From Conoideocrella luteorostrata (Eukaryota; Ascomycota; Sordariomycetes; Hypocreales; Clavicipitaceae): a stretch of 64,000 nt of DNA. Below are positions 12,001 to 22,600 of this stretch, piece by piece. The DNA lies in assembly GCA_032433595.1 (NCBI GenBank), contig JASWJB010000040.1, positions 124,001 through 188,000 of the forward strand. Reading direction: 5' to 3'. Each line of letters opens with the position of its first letter. Within the stretch, counting starts at the first letter, position 1. The notes beneath the pieces were generated by a model. It was not told the origin of the DNA. It did no database searches and saw only the letters and a program-made list of their open reading frames with translations. The translations under genes and the position numbers were made by a program.

Positions 12001-14291
12001 TGAGAAGATTCTTCAGCAAGCTGCTTGACCTCGACTAAGACCTTTTTGGGTTCGATTATTCCTGGCATGGAGATATCAGCAGGCTCGTCGTTTGAAGGAT
12101 CATCTTGATGGCCATAGCCGTTTGTCGACGGCTTGGGCACCATGACAGGCGGCTGTATCAATGACACCTCGTCTTCGTTGTATTCTCTGGCTACAGAAGC
12201 CGCAACTTCAAGCCAGTCATTGCTGTTTTCGGTTGGAGGAGGTTCACTCGCATTTGCCATGTCAATGTCTCCGTCAAGTAGTTCCGTGTCGGCCGCATCG
12301 GTATTATCGGGCGCCTCCTGTTTTATTTGTTTGAGCTCTGATTTGCCAAAAAATAAACCGAGCAACCCTCCAGCAGCTCCATCTTCCGATCCATCTTCAG
12401 CCTCATCCCCATCCTCTTCATCTACATCGCCGTCATCTTCGCTACCCATGTCGCTAGAGCCCAAATCGTCGTCCATGTCGACGGATTCATCACTGGTTTC
12501 TCCTCCAACATCAGTGGCATCCACTCCGGTATCGCTTGGCTCGATGCTAACGCTGGCCATGGGTTTTACTGCGAGTTTAGGAAGATTGGCGTATTTTGCT
12601 CTTAACTCTTCTTGTGTCAGACCCTCATCAGCGGTTTCTTTCATATCGCCGTCCACACCTTCTTCATCATCTTCATCCGAGGTTGACATGTTATCGCTGT
12701 CGAGACTATTATTGTCATCGTCACCATCGCTCCCGCCTCGTGTCAGATGGAACTCCTCGAGGTTAATATTGTCGACTGAGCTGGCATCGTTCGTCAGATC
12801 ATCAAAACCGTCATCGTCATCATCGCCATCTTCATTGTCATCTGAGGGTTGTTCTGAATCTAAACCGCCTCTTCGAGCTTGCAGCTTCTGTTCAGATAGA
12901 TTGACTGCCTCGTTAAGAGCAGCCTTTACTCTTTTCTGTTCTTCTGCTTCCCATTGTTCAAGCCGTTGGCGGTTTACTTGCGCCTTTACATTTTCCCATG
13001 TTCCAAATACAGCACGAACAAGGAGACGGTAGCGTGCGATCCATTTCTCTTTGGCTTCGGCTTCGAGCTGCTCCGTGGACTTAGGTTGCCTACGGATCCA
13101 TTCGTCGCGGCATGCTTCTGCAAGCTTCTTAGCCGCGGCACGATGTCGTTGCTGCTCTGCGAGCAATAATTTCCGAAAGTTTCCCATAGCCTTGACCATG
13201 TGATCTTGCCGAGCCCATTGCGGAGCAGGCTCTTCTTCATCATCAGGAGCAAATAGAGAGCATCGATCGACCGAAAGAAGACCTCCAGGTTCAACCTCAT
13301 GCTCAATCCGCATTATCATGCGAGCATCTCGAAGGGCTGACTCATCGGTGCAGACGATACCATCTTCGGAAGCGAATAACCCACCTTCTTCAACCGCGAT
13401 ACTTCCAGCTCTGCCCCAGAAGTCCTCGAAGGTAGCGCCAATTTTTGGTCGCTTACGAACTTGGTCTGAATGAACCAAGGGGATGAAACCGGAGCGCCCA
13501 ACTCGCAATTTCATCCGAGTGGAGTGCCCACTGCCATCGTGAGATATGGAAGTCGAGCCATGTTGAGCAGAAACATCGTCCTCTACATCAGCACCGTCGT
13601 TAAGGCGGGAAGACCGTCGATTTCTAGTTGATTGCCTCGTGGCTTGAGAGGGTGGAGACGGTGTGCGGCGACGTAGAGCTCGGGAGAAGCTCCTGGGCGG
13701 ATGGGGAGGTGGTTTTCGTGTAGAGGATTTAGGTGTTGGTACATGTTTCTTTGCAGAGCCGATCTTATTGGAGGTTTTGTTGGGTGTTGATACTGGTTTC
13801 TTTGCTTGCGCTGGGGAACCTTTGGCTCCTAGAGAGCGTCGGGTCAATCGTTTCGTACTTGGGGGCTGTAGTTCGAGTGGCAAAGTATTGATCCGCCCTG
13901 ACTTGCGGCGGCCATTCTCGCTGAAGCTGGTAGGGCCTTCGGCTGCAATCTTTTTCCATGGAGGTGATATGGGCTTATGTTTTCGTGTTGAAGAAGGTGT
14001 AGGAGGGGGAGTGGTATCGCGTGTACGCCGTCTCTTTGCAGGTCGCTCGTCTTGCTCTTCAATATCGTGACTGTCGCCGTTAATGTGGTTCTGCACGTGG
14101 CCATTTGTGCGCGGCGGCGCGTCCGTACTGGATGGCACATCCGTCTCGGATATATTAGAAACATCATCCGATTTAATCTCTGGGGTCGTCACGTCGTCTT
14201 GATACGTGTTGTTTACGGTGATGGTTGATTCGTGGGCCTGGTGATCCGCGATGGACGCATCGTCGTCGGTAGACGCGGTCTCGGGCATCAT
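9036..14291 (-). CDS. SWR1: SWR1 complex Snf2-family ATPase (H2A.Z exchange)
   Basis: This single-exon gene of 1751 aa encodes the catalytic subunit of the SWR1 complex, which exchanges H2A-H2B for H2A.Z-H2B in promoter nucleosomes. The N-terminal third is low-complexity with basic and very acidic tracts (about residues 490-660), where histone chaperone-like contacts occur in the family. An HSA-type helical region lies near residues 365-470 (QWARQDHMVKAMGNF onward). The first ATPase lobe carries DEMGLGKT (about residue 895) and DEAHNIKN. A long insertion of several hundred residues splits the two lobes, diagnostic of the Ino80/Swr1 subfamily. The second lobe has the RSGGLGINL and QCQDRCHRIGQ motifs. 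The C-terminus is acidic, then Lys-rich. Size, insertion and the LTGTPLQNNLTELWSLL segment fit Swr1 rather than Ino80. It diverges from the complex I gene. Confidence 0.95.
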   Translation of the reverse strand: MMPETASTDDDASIADHQAHESTITVNNTYQDDVTTPEIKSDDVSNISETDVPSSTDAPPRTNGHVQNHINGDSHDIEEQDERPAKRRRTRDTTPPPTPSSTRKHKPISPPWKKIAAEGPTSFSENGRRKSGRINTLPLELQPPSTKRLTRRSLGAKGSPAQAKKPVSTPNKTSNKIGSAKKHVPTPKSSTRKPPPHPPRSFSRALRRRTPSPPSQATRQSTRNRRSSRLNDGADVEDDVSAQHGSTSISHDGSGHSTRMKLRVGRSGFIPLVHSDQVRKRPKIGATFEDFWGRAGSIAVEEGGLFASEDGIVCTDESALRDARMIMRIEHEVEPGGLLSVDRCSLFAPDDEEEPAPQWARQDHMVKAMGNFRKLLLAEQQRHRAAAKKLAEACRDEWIRRQPKSTEQLEAEAKEKWIARYRLLVRAVFGTWENVKAQVNRQRLEQWEAEEQKRVKAALNEAVNLSEQKLQARRGGLDSEQPSDDNEDGDDDDDGFDDLTNDASSVDNINLEEFHLTRGGSDGDDDNNSLDSDNMSTSDEDDEEGVDGDMKETADEGLTQEELRAKYANLPKLAVKPMASVSIEPSDTGVDATDVGGETSDESVDMDDDLGSSDMGSEDDGDVDEEDGDEAEDGSEDGAAGGLLGLFFGKSELKQIKQEAPDNTDAADTELLDGDIDMANASEPPPTENSNDWLEVAASVAREYNEDEVSLIQPPVMVPKPSTNGYGHQDDPSNDEPADISMPGIIEPKKVLVEVKQLAEESSQSLDAALVLPNGDISMTDAQDESALLSKIEHVPGVEKPATPQTAPVTTNPTSPLRSPSPPTPETKPSDVEIPTSSELVIAKQSGSRSVTPHSSSTQKTEIPFLLRGTLREYQHDGLDWLAGLYANNTNGILADEMGLGKTIQTIALLAHLACHHRIWGPHLVVVPTSVMLNWEMEFKKWCPGFKILAYYGSQEERKRKRQGWNNDDIWNVCITSYQLVLQDQQVFKRRRWHFMVLDEAHNIKNFKSQRWQTLLGFNTRARLLLTGTPLQNNLTELWSLLFFLMPAENGVGGFADLQEFQDWFHKPESQILESGRDQMDEEAKAIISKLHKVLRPYLLRRLKADVEKQMPAKYEHVEFCRLSKRQRELYDGFLSRNETKETLSSGNYLSIINCLMQLRKVCNHPDLFIDRPIMTSFRMSKSAAAEWKFTEQRVRSLLTDAPMSKVNLGFLNLVPTQHEHLSSVNADRVAQLSSHRALLDLREAQKTRAQAAYTILDPSTISSSISYLESGARWGRFEELQHCVYLNALRRQQRPIYGQNIINLVSIGAYKRPCRPKPRLPQKMMSWLEGDLALIRALTPTLDQRADDLKATISKFSCVTPPVVTRDLDEVLLGRKAVQAFTDEDIKLSAPVRWAPFLPKEPRTDPWHEARMRHSIQFPDKRLLQYDCGKLQVLDKLLRKLQAGGHRALIFTQMTKVLDILEQFLNIHGHKYLRLDGATKVEQRQILTDRFNNDPRILCFILSTRSGGLGINLTGADTVVFYDQDWNPAMDKQCQDRCHRIGQTRDVHIYRLVSEHTIEANILRKASQKQMLDDVVIQEGEFTTDYFNRVSVRDVLEDKVDFTSEGVAEADAALDRVLGGPDTSRDQRTVGRALEQAEDREDVAAARVAEREIQADEEDFTERASGPASGISTARQGTPAGKSVLDGGLDVDEMTPIDEGEVECNAWGQRMGNIDQYMLNTMMEELKYTKLELPKDKKKGKKKGRDTRKR

Positions 14292-14896
14292 AGCAACGTG
14301 GAGCCAGTAGACGCAGGTGGGCGTGATCTCGGCGAGGCAAGCATTTGAAGGGTAGAAATTATAGTCTACGGATGCGTAGCGTCTCAGTGAATATTCATAC
14401 AGAATTTGTACATGATCAGAGGCCTGTGGCGTGGGCTGCGACGAAAATCGTGAGCAAAAGCTAGTCTGTTAGCAAAACTTTTGAGGCGGAGAGAAAATGG
14501 AAACTCGGATGACATGGCAGGCATTCACCACCGACCGCTGAGCGAGTGCCTGTAGGCTTCCTCGCCCCTGCTTGCCTGCAGCTGTGGACCCACTTGCCTA
14601 GAAAAGCAGCCATCAATCATTAGCGGCCAGCGAATCACTGCGCAGTGTTATTCGAGTTACAATGTTAATGCCTCAGGCAACAGTGTTACAAGGTGACTCT
14701 CGATTCCAAGGTTGACCTCGAGAGTCAATATTACAAGCTTTCCGCGAAGAGCGATCACGTCACAAACAAGCAATTGGGCGCCCACGACGTTATTATCTCG
14801 CCCGAGGTATGAAGAATTTCGATTGAGGCGTGCAAATGATGGATTACTCTACTGTAGCGTCTCCGTCTAACGATCCCGCTGACTTCTTTCCTGCAG
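14292..14896. promoter_or_regulatory. Divergent intergenic region between SWR1 and the complex I subunit
   Basis: No gene was recognised. The stretch must hold both promoters; no specific element was identified with confidence. Confidence 0.45.
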
Positions 14897-15576
14897 ATGC
14901 TACCCCATCGTATCGTGCGGTCATCTGCCGTCCACTCTCGACTTGCGACGGCTGGACGATTGCCTGCGATTCAGCGGCGAGGTTTCTTGCCTTCTTCACT
15001 TTCCGACCGCAAAGTCATTGATGCGAAGTACCCCGAGCGCCAGACAATGTCTGAGGCTGAGGATCCCGGCATGGTGAGTTTCCTCCATACTCACTAGAGA
15101 TAATAGGTCCTCACAAACCACCATTCACGACTAACCGACTACGAACAGAACGGTGGCTACATAAATCCACCTCGAATCAAGCGCCAATTTAGAGATCCCT
15201 ACGCCAACTGGTGGGATCCGCAAGAACGTCGAAATTTCGGCGAGCCTGTTCACGAGGATAACGATGTGCTGGGTATCTTCTCACCCTATGAATACACTTG
15301 GACCAAGCCTGGGCCTGGATTGGTCATGGTTGGCTCCTTTGTTGCTGTTTTCCTGGGCCTCTCTGGCCTAGTCTACTTGAAGTATCCCGACCAACCCACC
15401 TATCCCAGGGAATTCGAGAATGGCCTGGAGCGAGAATTGGGTGGACCCGGAGCTGTGCGAGTGAGTTTTACCGTCGGTGATCTGCTAACCAGTCGTTTTT
15501 TTTTTGTTTGGGAGAAACACATGGCGACTAACATTGAATGACGCAGGCACGACGGGAGGGCGATGAGGACCCTTGA
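14897..15576 (+). CDS. Mitochondrial complex I accessory subunit, NDUFB8/ASHI type
   Basis: Three exons (14897-15073, 15149-15460, 15547-15576) encode 172 aa. The N-terminus is Arg/Ser-rich and almost free of acidic residues up to about residue 38 (RRGFLPSSL), a good mitochondrial presequence. The mature part holds the family-typical GGYINPPRIKRQFRDPY, NWWDPQERRNFGEPVHEDND and FSPYEYTW stretches, followed by one transmembrane helix (about residues 105-122) and a short intermembrane-side tail. This matches the fungal ~20 kDa complex I subunit related to mammalian NDUFB8, located in the membrane arm. It indicates a respiratory complex I, so the host is not a Saccharomyces-type yeast. The short last exon (9 codons plus stop) is supported by a clean GTGAGT...CGCAG intron. 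Confidence 0.85.
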
Positions 15577-16263
15577 CTTGGCGGCGGATTATCCTAAATA
15601 CCTGAAATCACTGTACATATATTTTGCGCGGAATAAAGGAATTATTGTGAAAAGAGGCCTGTCTTGCTAGTCGCCCTCTAAATGGGGCCCTGCAAACTCA
15701 AGGGCATAACCTTGTTTAGATCAGCTAGCTTACTCTCGAATTTGCATTTCCTTTGTCCACAAACCCTGATATCGCCAGGGCGGGATTGTCTCATGTGAAA
15801 TGCTAAGTCCCATAGTGATACAGGTGTAAATATTCCCTTGTATTGCCGCAGAATGCTGCCAACTTGGGGTGGTTTGCACCGGTCGTTGATTCCCTCGCAG
15901 TTGCAAAGTCTACGACTGACAGGTGTAAGCTGCTCTAGTAGCTGCTCCAATCCCCAAACAGGTTTACGAGCACTTGCATGCACTGTGTCGGCACGTCTTC
16001 TCTACGCCCTAAATAATTTCTCGCTTACGATTTCTCTTTTCAGCAGGCATCCCAGCTGGAGTGGCAAGAACGCCATACTCTCTGCTTGTCGTTGTCCAGT
16101 CAGTGCGAAACAACTTCCTTTCCCCATGGCGACGGTGGACCTTGAAACGTGCCGATATTTTATTATTGGATTACTTTGTATTTTCTGACCACCGGTCAAT
16201 TATTGCAGCAACCGGACCGACGCGCCACAAGATACTCACCTTTAGCTCGTCTTGTGTCACAAG
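15577..16263. other. Intergenic region
   Basis: This holds the 3' end of the complex I gene (an AATAAA lies near 15631) and the promoter of the next gene. Overlapping ORFs appear random. Confidence 0.45.
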
Positions 16264-18208
16264 ATGCGTTACGAAGATTGGGATATCCTCCTCTTTCCGA
16301 GAGACTGCAAAGTCCCCTTCAAAGAGTTCAAGGTGGCTTGTCATGTTGTGCATGATCCAGGTATCGTCCTTTTGTGAAATAACTCTGACTGGGTCCCAAG
16401 CTCACGGAATTTCTGACATAGAATCACCGCAACTTGGCGGCACGTTTGGCTTGCCATCAGTGTGCTGTTTTGTGCCGAGTCTCGCCGCCGGGTCCCCATT
16501 TCAGGTGTCGATTCACTCGTGGAAAGCGCCGACGCTGAGCCAATTCGCAAAATCTTACAGCCAGTTCTCGGAGAATGTGAAATTTGAGGCTAGGCTTTTT
16601 ATCGACGGAAGAATTGTGGCGTATGCGGCACCAGGCTCATCCCTCCTTGCTTTGCAGAATGCTAACATTGACCTAGATCGACCACGTTGGACCAGAAAAG
16701 CACTTGGCCCCATATCATCGCACATGCATGGGGTAAGGACTCACTTCAAAGCATCCATATGATATTGTTTCTTATAGTTTTAGCTCTCTCCAGGACCACT
16801 GATTTCGAACCTCTTAAGTTCCCCAGCTTTCGGCAAGAGCTGCTTCAGCAGGATTGGTGGGTTCCAGCTGATGACCTTGGCCGTATCAAGGTGATATTGA
16901 GCGAAGGGTTCCCCCGTGATTCGGTGACCACCCCATTCGAAAGAATCAAGAATATTGTGGCATTTTCATTTCAGCATGCCCCTCTAGGTACACTCCCATA
17001 TACGACAAACAAGATGGACGTCCAGACACAATTGCTAACGCCATACCCAGAAATACTGGAAACATCCTCAATTGCATGGCCCAACCCTTCCATGTGGTGC
17101 AAAGCCCCTTTGGCAACGCCTATGGAAGTCCCGACGCTCCAGTCAGATGATTCCGAATCACATGCTCATTCACCTCGACGTCAAGGCACCAGCAAAGGCG
17201 GTTGTGGGCAGCCAGTGAATCCCTTCGGACACATGCCTACTCCACTGATGATGACCGGACATAGACGAGTGACGCATCCACTCTACAGTGCACTCTCCTT
17301 CCCGAGCATTAGAAGCTCAGATCCATTTGGAGGTGCTGCGTACTTTGAGTACATGAACAGCATGGGCTGGGGCTTGACGGACAACTTGATGCGCCATGGT
17401 GTAGCCCAGAGGACTGATCGCAGGTCTAGTACTGACATCAGCATGCCTGACTATGTTCCCTTAAGTTCAAACAATCAATGTCTAGAACAACAACAATTTG
17501 CATTGGCCCATGAAGACGAGAAACTTGGGGCACACCCTAAGGCTCCTACTAACACCCCAACTACCGCTGGCTTGGGAGGCTACGAAAGAGATGGTAAGGC
17601 ACCGACCTAACGAATATAAGACTACCAAGTCTACAACTAACCAAATTTATATAGCAATTGGCTTTCCAATCATTACGCACAATGCATCCTTTCCGTCCGA
17701 TTTGGCGGACTCACTGACAAATTCATTATTGAATCAACCAATGCCGATGCATGCACAGCATTCCGCATTTCATATGCCCTCTTCAGAGGTCAAGTCTCGA
17801 AAAGAAAACCGTTCCCATTCGCACGTTGTAACATCCTCAACGGCCGGAGCACCAACCCCAAGCAATGGTCAACAGCATCAAGAGATTCGACGAGTGTCAC
17901 AACAAATGTATATTCCATCCGGGTCCAGTATTCCCATTTGCAATGTCAACGCGCGAACCGCAAGTCCCGGCGGATATGACGGTGCGGTTCCATCCGCGAC
18001 GCCCGCCAACGCTCAACATGGATGTGGCTCTAGAACATCCTCGACAGAAGGTCGCGATGAGACGGCAAGAATGACCTCGGACAAAGGTACCAAGAGGTCT
18101 CGCAATTTTACCCCTGCATCCGCAAGAGCCATAGACGAAGAAGACGAGCCTCGCAGGGCTAGCCCTAGGGTGCGCATGACGCCATTTGTGGAAGATCGGC
18201 TTGTTTGA
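16264..18208 (+). CDS. Conserved fungal protein of unknown function
   Basis: Six exons (16264-16360, 16422-16620, 16677-16732, 16778-16987, 17051-17593, 17655-18208) give 552 aa with every junction in phase. The N-terminal about 210 residues look like a folded domain: it begins MRYEDWDILLFPRDCKVPFKEF and continues through a FGLPSVCCFVPSLAAGSPF strand-rich segment. It ends with KFPSFRQELL, DDLGRIKVILSEGFPR and IAWPNPSMW. I recall similar N-terminal domains in other filamentous ascomycetes annotated only as hypothetical. The C-terminal 340 residues are low complexity (Ser, Thr, Pro, His) with basic patches such as KGTKRSRNF near the end, possibly nuclear. No enzyme or DNA-binding motif is apparent. 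A regulatory or scaffold role is conceivable but unsupported. Confidence 0.75.
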
Positions 18209-19604
18209 AGCGAGATCAGAATATAGAGAGTGCGTGGAGTGGCGGATGTTGGCTCTATGTCAGCTTATCAGTATGCCTCAGTTACTTGACAGCCATTGCC
18301 TTTGTTGTACATAAATCCGTAATAAGACCACCAGAGTACGTATTAATTTTCGAACTGCAATGCTAGTTTCACTTTACTCTTGTCTTATCTCTTCCTAATC
18401 CGGATGCAACAGCGGCAATAGGACAATCGAGGCATTTATTGAACCCCCTGTTGATTGTGCAAGGTGTCAAACGCCTAAGTATACTTGAGATGAATAAAAA
18501 GTCAGCTGAAAAGGATGTACTCACTCGGGTATCTCTCTGATTATGACTAATGCCCATGATCTAGAATGGACTATTTCTGCAATTTGCACCCCCCTTGTGA
18601 CACATGATAATGCTCGTTATGAGGCAAGTTTGAACTGATGAGGAGTTAGCGACAATTTTTGTTTAAGATTCTACGAACCTTGAATACAATATCTCTTTAG
18701 CCAAATAGCCCGTGTCTGCGGCTATATAGGGAGTATGTGGAGTACATCGTCTGCTTTTCACAGATCTATTGTCCTGGAGGTTGTGTTTTCAATTATTTTC
18801 CCTGTAAGATTGTACGTCGCCTTATACTTACTTCGCAGCGCCATGACTAGAGCCCCACCCCGGCCTGTTTAATACACCTGCCACTGAAGACTGGATGAGA
18901 ACGGACCACGGAGTACTCCGTAAAGCGAGTTGAGAGATACGACTAATGGCCAGAACAATATGTAATAATCCATTTCTATTTTTTAGTCCACAGTTTGTGC
19001 CGTAGGAAGACGATGGCGATTATTGGAGGATGCCAAGTCCGTGAACCTGCAAGCCGGGACGGGGCCGGGGCTCGACATAGAGCGGCGGCAGGCACAACCA
19101 GTTGTCGTCCGCAGCTGTGGAACTCCTCCTGTCTCTGCGACCGTAAGGCCACATTTTGGTACCGGATAGAAGCGGAGCACTGGAAGGTACTTATCCTGCC
19201 TGCTATTTTATACTATGATAGAAGTCCTGGCAAATTTTCGAATTACAAAGAGATACATCGCACGTCTCACAGCCCGGAGCACTACTGAAGGTCACTCTAG
19301 GTCGTCCATGTTGATAGGGTTGCTTGTGGAGACTGGTACGAGAGTGCGGCCTTGCCGTCGCCAAAGAGATAGGCCACCTAGGTACTGCACTACCTAGGTA
19401 CTGAAGTGAGGGTGAGTCACTCAGCAAACACGACGGCGCATATGTGCGGCGACTTCATAACGACCCTCGCTGACTCACATCTCATTGCAGTTTTTCACCG
19501 CAAGACGCTTAGTATACAAACAGCGCCGCCTATCGCCCCGGAGTTTTATAACTTCCAAGAACCATCGTTACTTGAAGATTCCACTACGCTGGGCCGCTTT
19601 CAGG
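18209..19604. other. AT-rich intergenic region with short repeated motifs
   Basis: No gene was recognised. It contains the 15-bp palindrome-like ACGGAGTACTCCGTA (18908-18922) and two copies of ACCTAGGTACTG (19376-19387 and 19392-19403). It ends with the promoter and leader of the isoleucyl-tRNA synthetase gene. Confidence 0.5.
19376..19403. repeat. Tandem ACCTAGGTACTG motif upstream of the IleRS gene
   Basis: Two identical 12-bp units, each containing the palindrome CCTAGG, are separated by 4 bp about 200 bp upstream of the start codon. They could be a binding site or simply a common genomic word; the function is unknown. Confidence 0.45.
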
Positions 19605-22600
19605 ATGGACTTTTCCAAGGTTGAGGAGGAGACACTCCGTATGTGGAGAGACATCGATGCATTCAAGACCCAACTTCGCCTTACAAAAGACGGACCGCGG
19701 TTTTCATTTTACGATGGCCCCCCATTTGGTGAGTTACCTTCTTCGTGGACCGCAACCTGAACATTACTAACGACGCACTGGACGGTAGCTACCGGTATGG
19801 CGTGACATGACATCGACGACATGTTGTTGCCAAAACCCGCACGAGCGCTGACGATTCTCTTAGGGCTCCCCCACTATGGCCATCTATTAACGGGCACTTT
19901 GAAAGACATTATTCCGAGATACTGGTCCATGAGAGGTTATCACGTAACTCGGAGATTCGGATGGGATACACATGGTGTTCCTATTGAGTATCAGATTGAC
20001 AAGAAATTTGGCATGTCCGGACCGGATGCGGTTCGACAGATGGGCATTGACAGATATAATGCCGAGTGCAAGGCTATCGTTATGAAGTATGCTGGCGAAT
20101 GGAAGCAAAACATGGACCGCCTTGGTCGCTGGGTTGATATGGATAATGACTATAAGGTAAGTCTGTGTCATTACTGTTGTCTATGAGATCAGTAAAGTAA
20201 TGACAGCGTCAAGGCAATGGATCCTTCATTTATGGAGACCGTCTGGTGGGTGTTTAAGCAGCTCTTCGACAAGGATCAGGTATATCGAGCATATCGTATT
20301 ATGCCATATTCGACAGCACTTTGCACGCCACTCAGTCTGATGGAATCGAAAGAAGATGTGAGAATGACCCAAGATCCTGCGCTGCTCGTATCCTTTCCAC
20401 TCGTTGGGGTTGATGGTAGACCCAGCACGTCTTTGGTCGTATATACAACAACACCATGGACATTGCCATCGAATCTTCTCATAGCAGTACATCCAGAATT
20501 TGACTATGTAGAGATACGCGACGAAATAAGCGGCAAGCGGCTAATCACCATGGAAGCTGGTCTCAATATGTTGTACAAGGATCCCAAAAGAGCAAAGTAC
20601 AACGTTCTTTCCACTTTCAAGGGGGCGAAAATGGTCGGCTGGAAATATGAACCTCTTTTTCACTACTACACGACAGGTTTCTCGGACTGCTTCCAGGTCA
20701 TTGCTGCAGAATACGTCGAAGCGGGACAAGGCACGGGTTTGGTCCACCAAGCCCCTGCATTCGGCCAGGAAGATTACGACGCGGCAGTTGCTGCAGGCTT
20801 CATTAGTCCCGGCCGCCTACCACCTTGTCCGGTAGATGAAAAAGGTTGCTTTACCGATGAGATCGCTGAATATGCAGGTCTACACGTCAAAGCAGCGGAC
20901 AAGGCAATCATCAGAGACCTAAGACCCTCGGGTCGACTTATACTCGAATGTCAGATTATGCACGAGGACAAGTTCTGCTGGCGATCTCATACACAACTCA
21001 TTAGAAAAGCTGTTTCATCCTGGTTTGTCAAGGTGGAAAACTCTGTACCCGATATGATGAGGAACCTGGAGGGCACAAACTGGACGCCTGAATTTGTCAG
21101 AGATAAGCGTTTTGCCAGCTGGATCTTGAATGCCCGTGACTGGAATGTGTCCCGAAACCGATATTGGGGCACTCCGTTACCGCTTTGGGTCAGTGATGAT
21201 TACGAGGAAGTTATATGTGTCGGTAGTGTGGAAGAACTTAGGAAATTGAGTGGGTATACTGGAGAGATTGATGATCTGCATCGTGACAAAATTGATCACA
21301 TAACCATACCTTCTCGGAAAGGTAAAGGAGTGCTCACGAGAGTCAAAGAAGTTTTTGACTGTTGGTAAGTGAAGAGCATTATACATCTTGGTTTCATCGT
21401 GTAAAACTGACCAATGCAGGTTTGAGTCTGGCTCAATGCCGTACGCCTCTCTTCATTATCCGTTCGAAAATCACAGCGATTTCCACGGCGGTCATTTCCC
21501 CGCGGATTTCATTGCTGAAGGCCTTGATCAGACTCGTGGGTGGTTTTATACTCTAACAGTTCTGGGAAACAAGCTTTTTGGAAAGTCTCCTTTCCGCAAT
21601 GTCCTCGTCAATGGGATGATTCTCGGCGAGGATGGCAAGAAGATGTCTAAAAGCGAAAAGAACTTTCCTGACCCAAGCCTCATATTTGATAAATATGGCT
21701 CTGATTCTCTACGGCTGTATCTTATTAGCTCACCCGTCGTGAAGGCTGAGCCACTCCGCTTCAAGGAATCCGGTGTTAGAGAAATAATCTCCAAAGTGTT
21801 GCTTCCTCTATGGAATAGCTATCGCTTCTTCTCAGAACAAGCAATTCTTTTCAAGAAGTCGACAGGAAGAGATTTTGTCGCTGATCAACAACTGTTATTG
21901 AATGACTTGGAAAATGTTATGGATCGGTGGATTCTAGCTGAGTGTCAGAGTATGCTCAAGTTCATAGAGACAGAAATGCCCGGTAAGTCAAATCTTTGTA
22001 GTTATCAAATGAAGAATGCTGATTTAATATAGAATATCGATTATATACAGTGGTACCTCGGCTGTTAAAAATGATTGAAAATTTGACGAATTGGTACATT
22101 CGATTCAACCGCAAGAGACTCAAGGGGACAGCGGGACTAGCATTAACAGATACTACCTTGGCTTTAAACACGTTACTTGAAGTGCTCTTCGTCTTGGTCA
22201 GAGCATTGGCTCCTTTCATACCATTCCTCACGGATCATATATATGGACTGCTCAAGCCATTCTTAAGCCTTGGGCCGTTTGTGAACACTCAAAGTGTGCA
22301 CTTTTTGAGCTTTCCTACTCCCCGAGAAGACTTACTTGACGGAAGCATCGAAAGAAGAGTAGCCTCAATGCAGAAGGCCATTCAGCTTGGTCGTGTTGCC
22401 AGAGAGCGACGGAACATATCTCTCAAGACACCACTTCTCAGTCTGGTCGTTATTGGCAGTGAACAGTTTCTTTTGGACATAGACTCAATGAGTAGCTACA
22501 TCAAAGAGGAACTGAATGTTCGGGATGTTATATTGACGAATGATGAAGAGAAATACGCGATATCTCTCCAGGCTAAAGTTGACTGGCCAAGTCTCGGAAA

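Noticed and set aside
12133..13032. 299-codon plus-strand ORF rich in Ser
   Set aside because: It is the antisense shadow of the acidic Asp/Glu-rich region of SWR1; GAT/GAC/GAG runs read as Ser-rich on the other strand.
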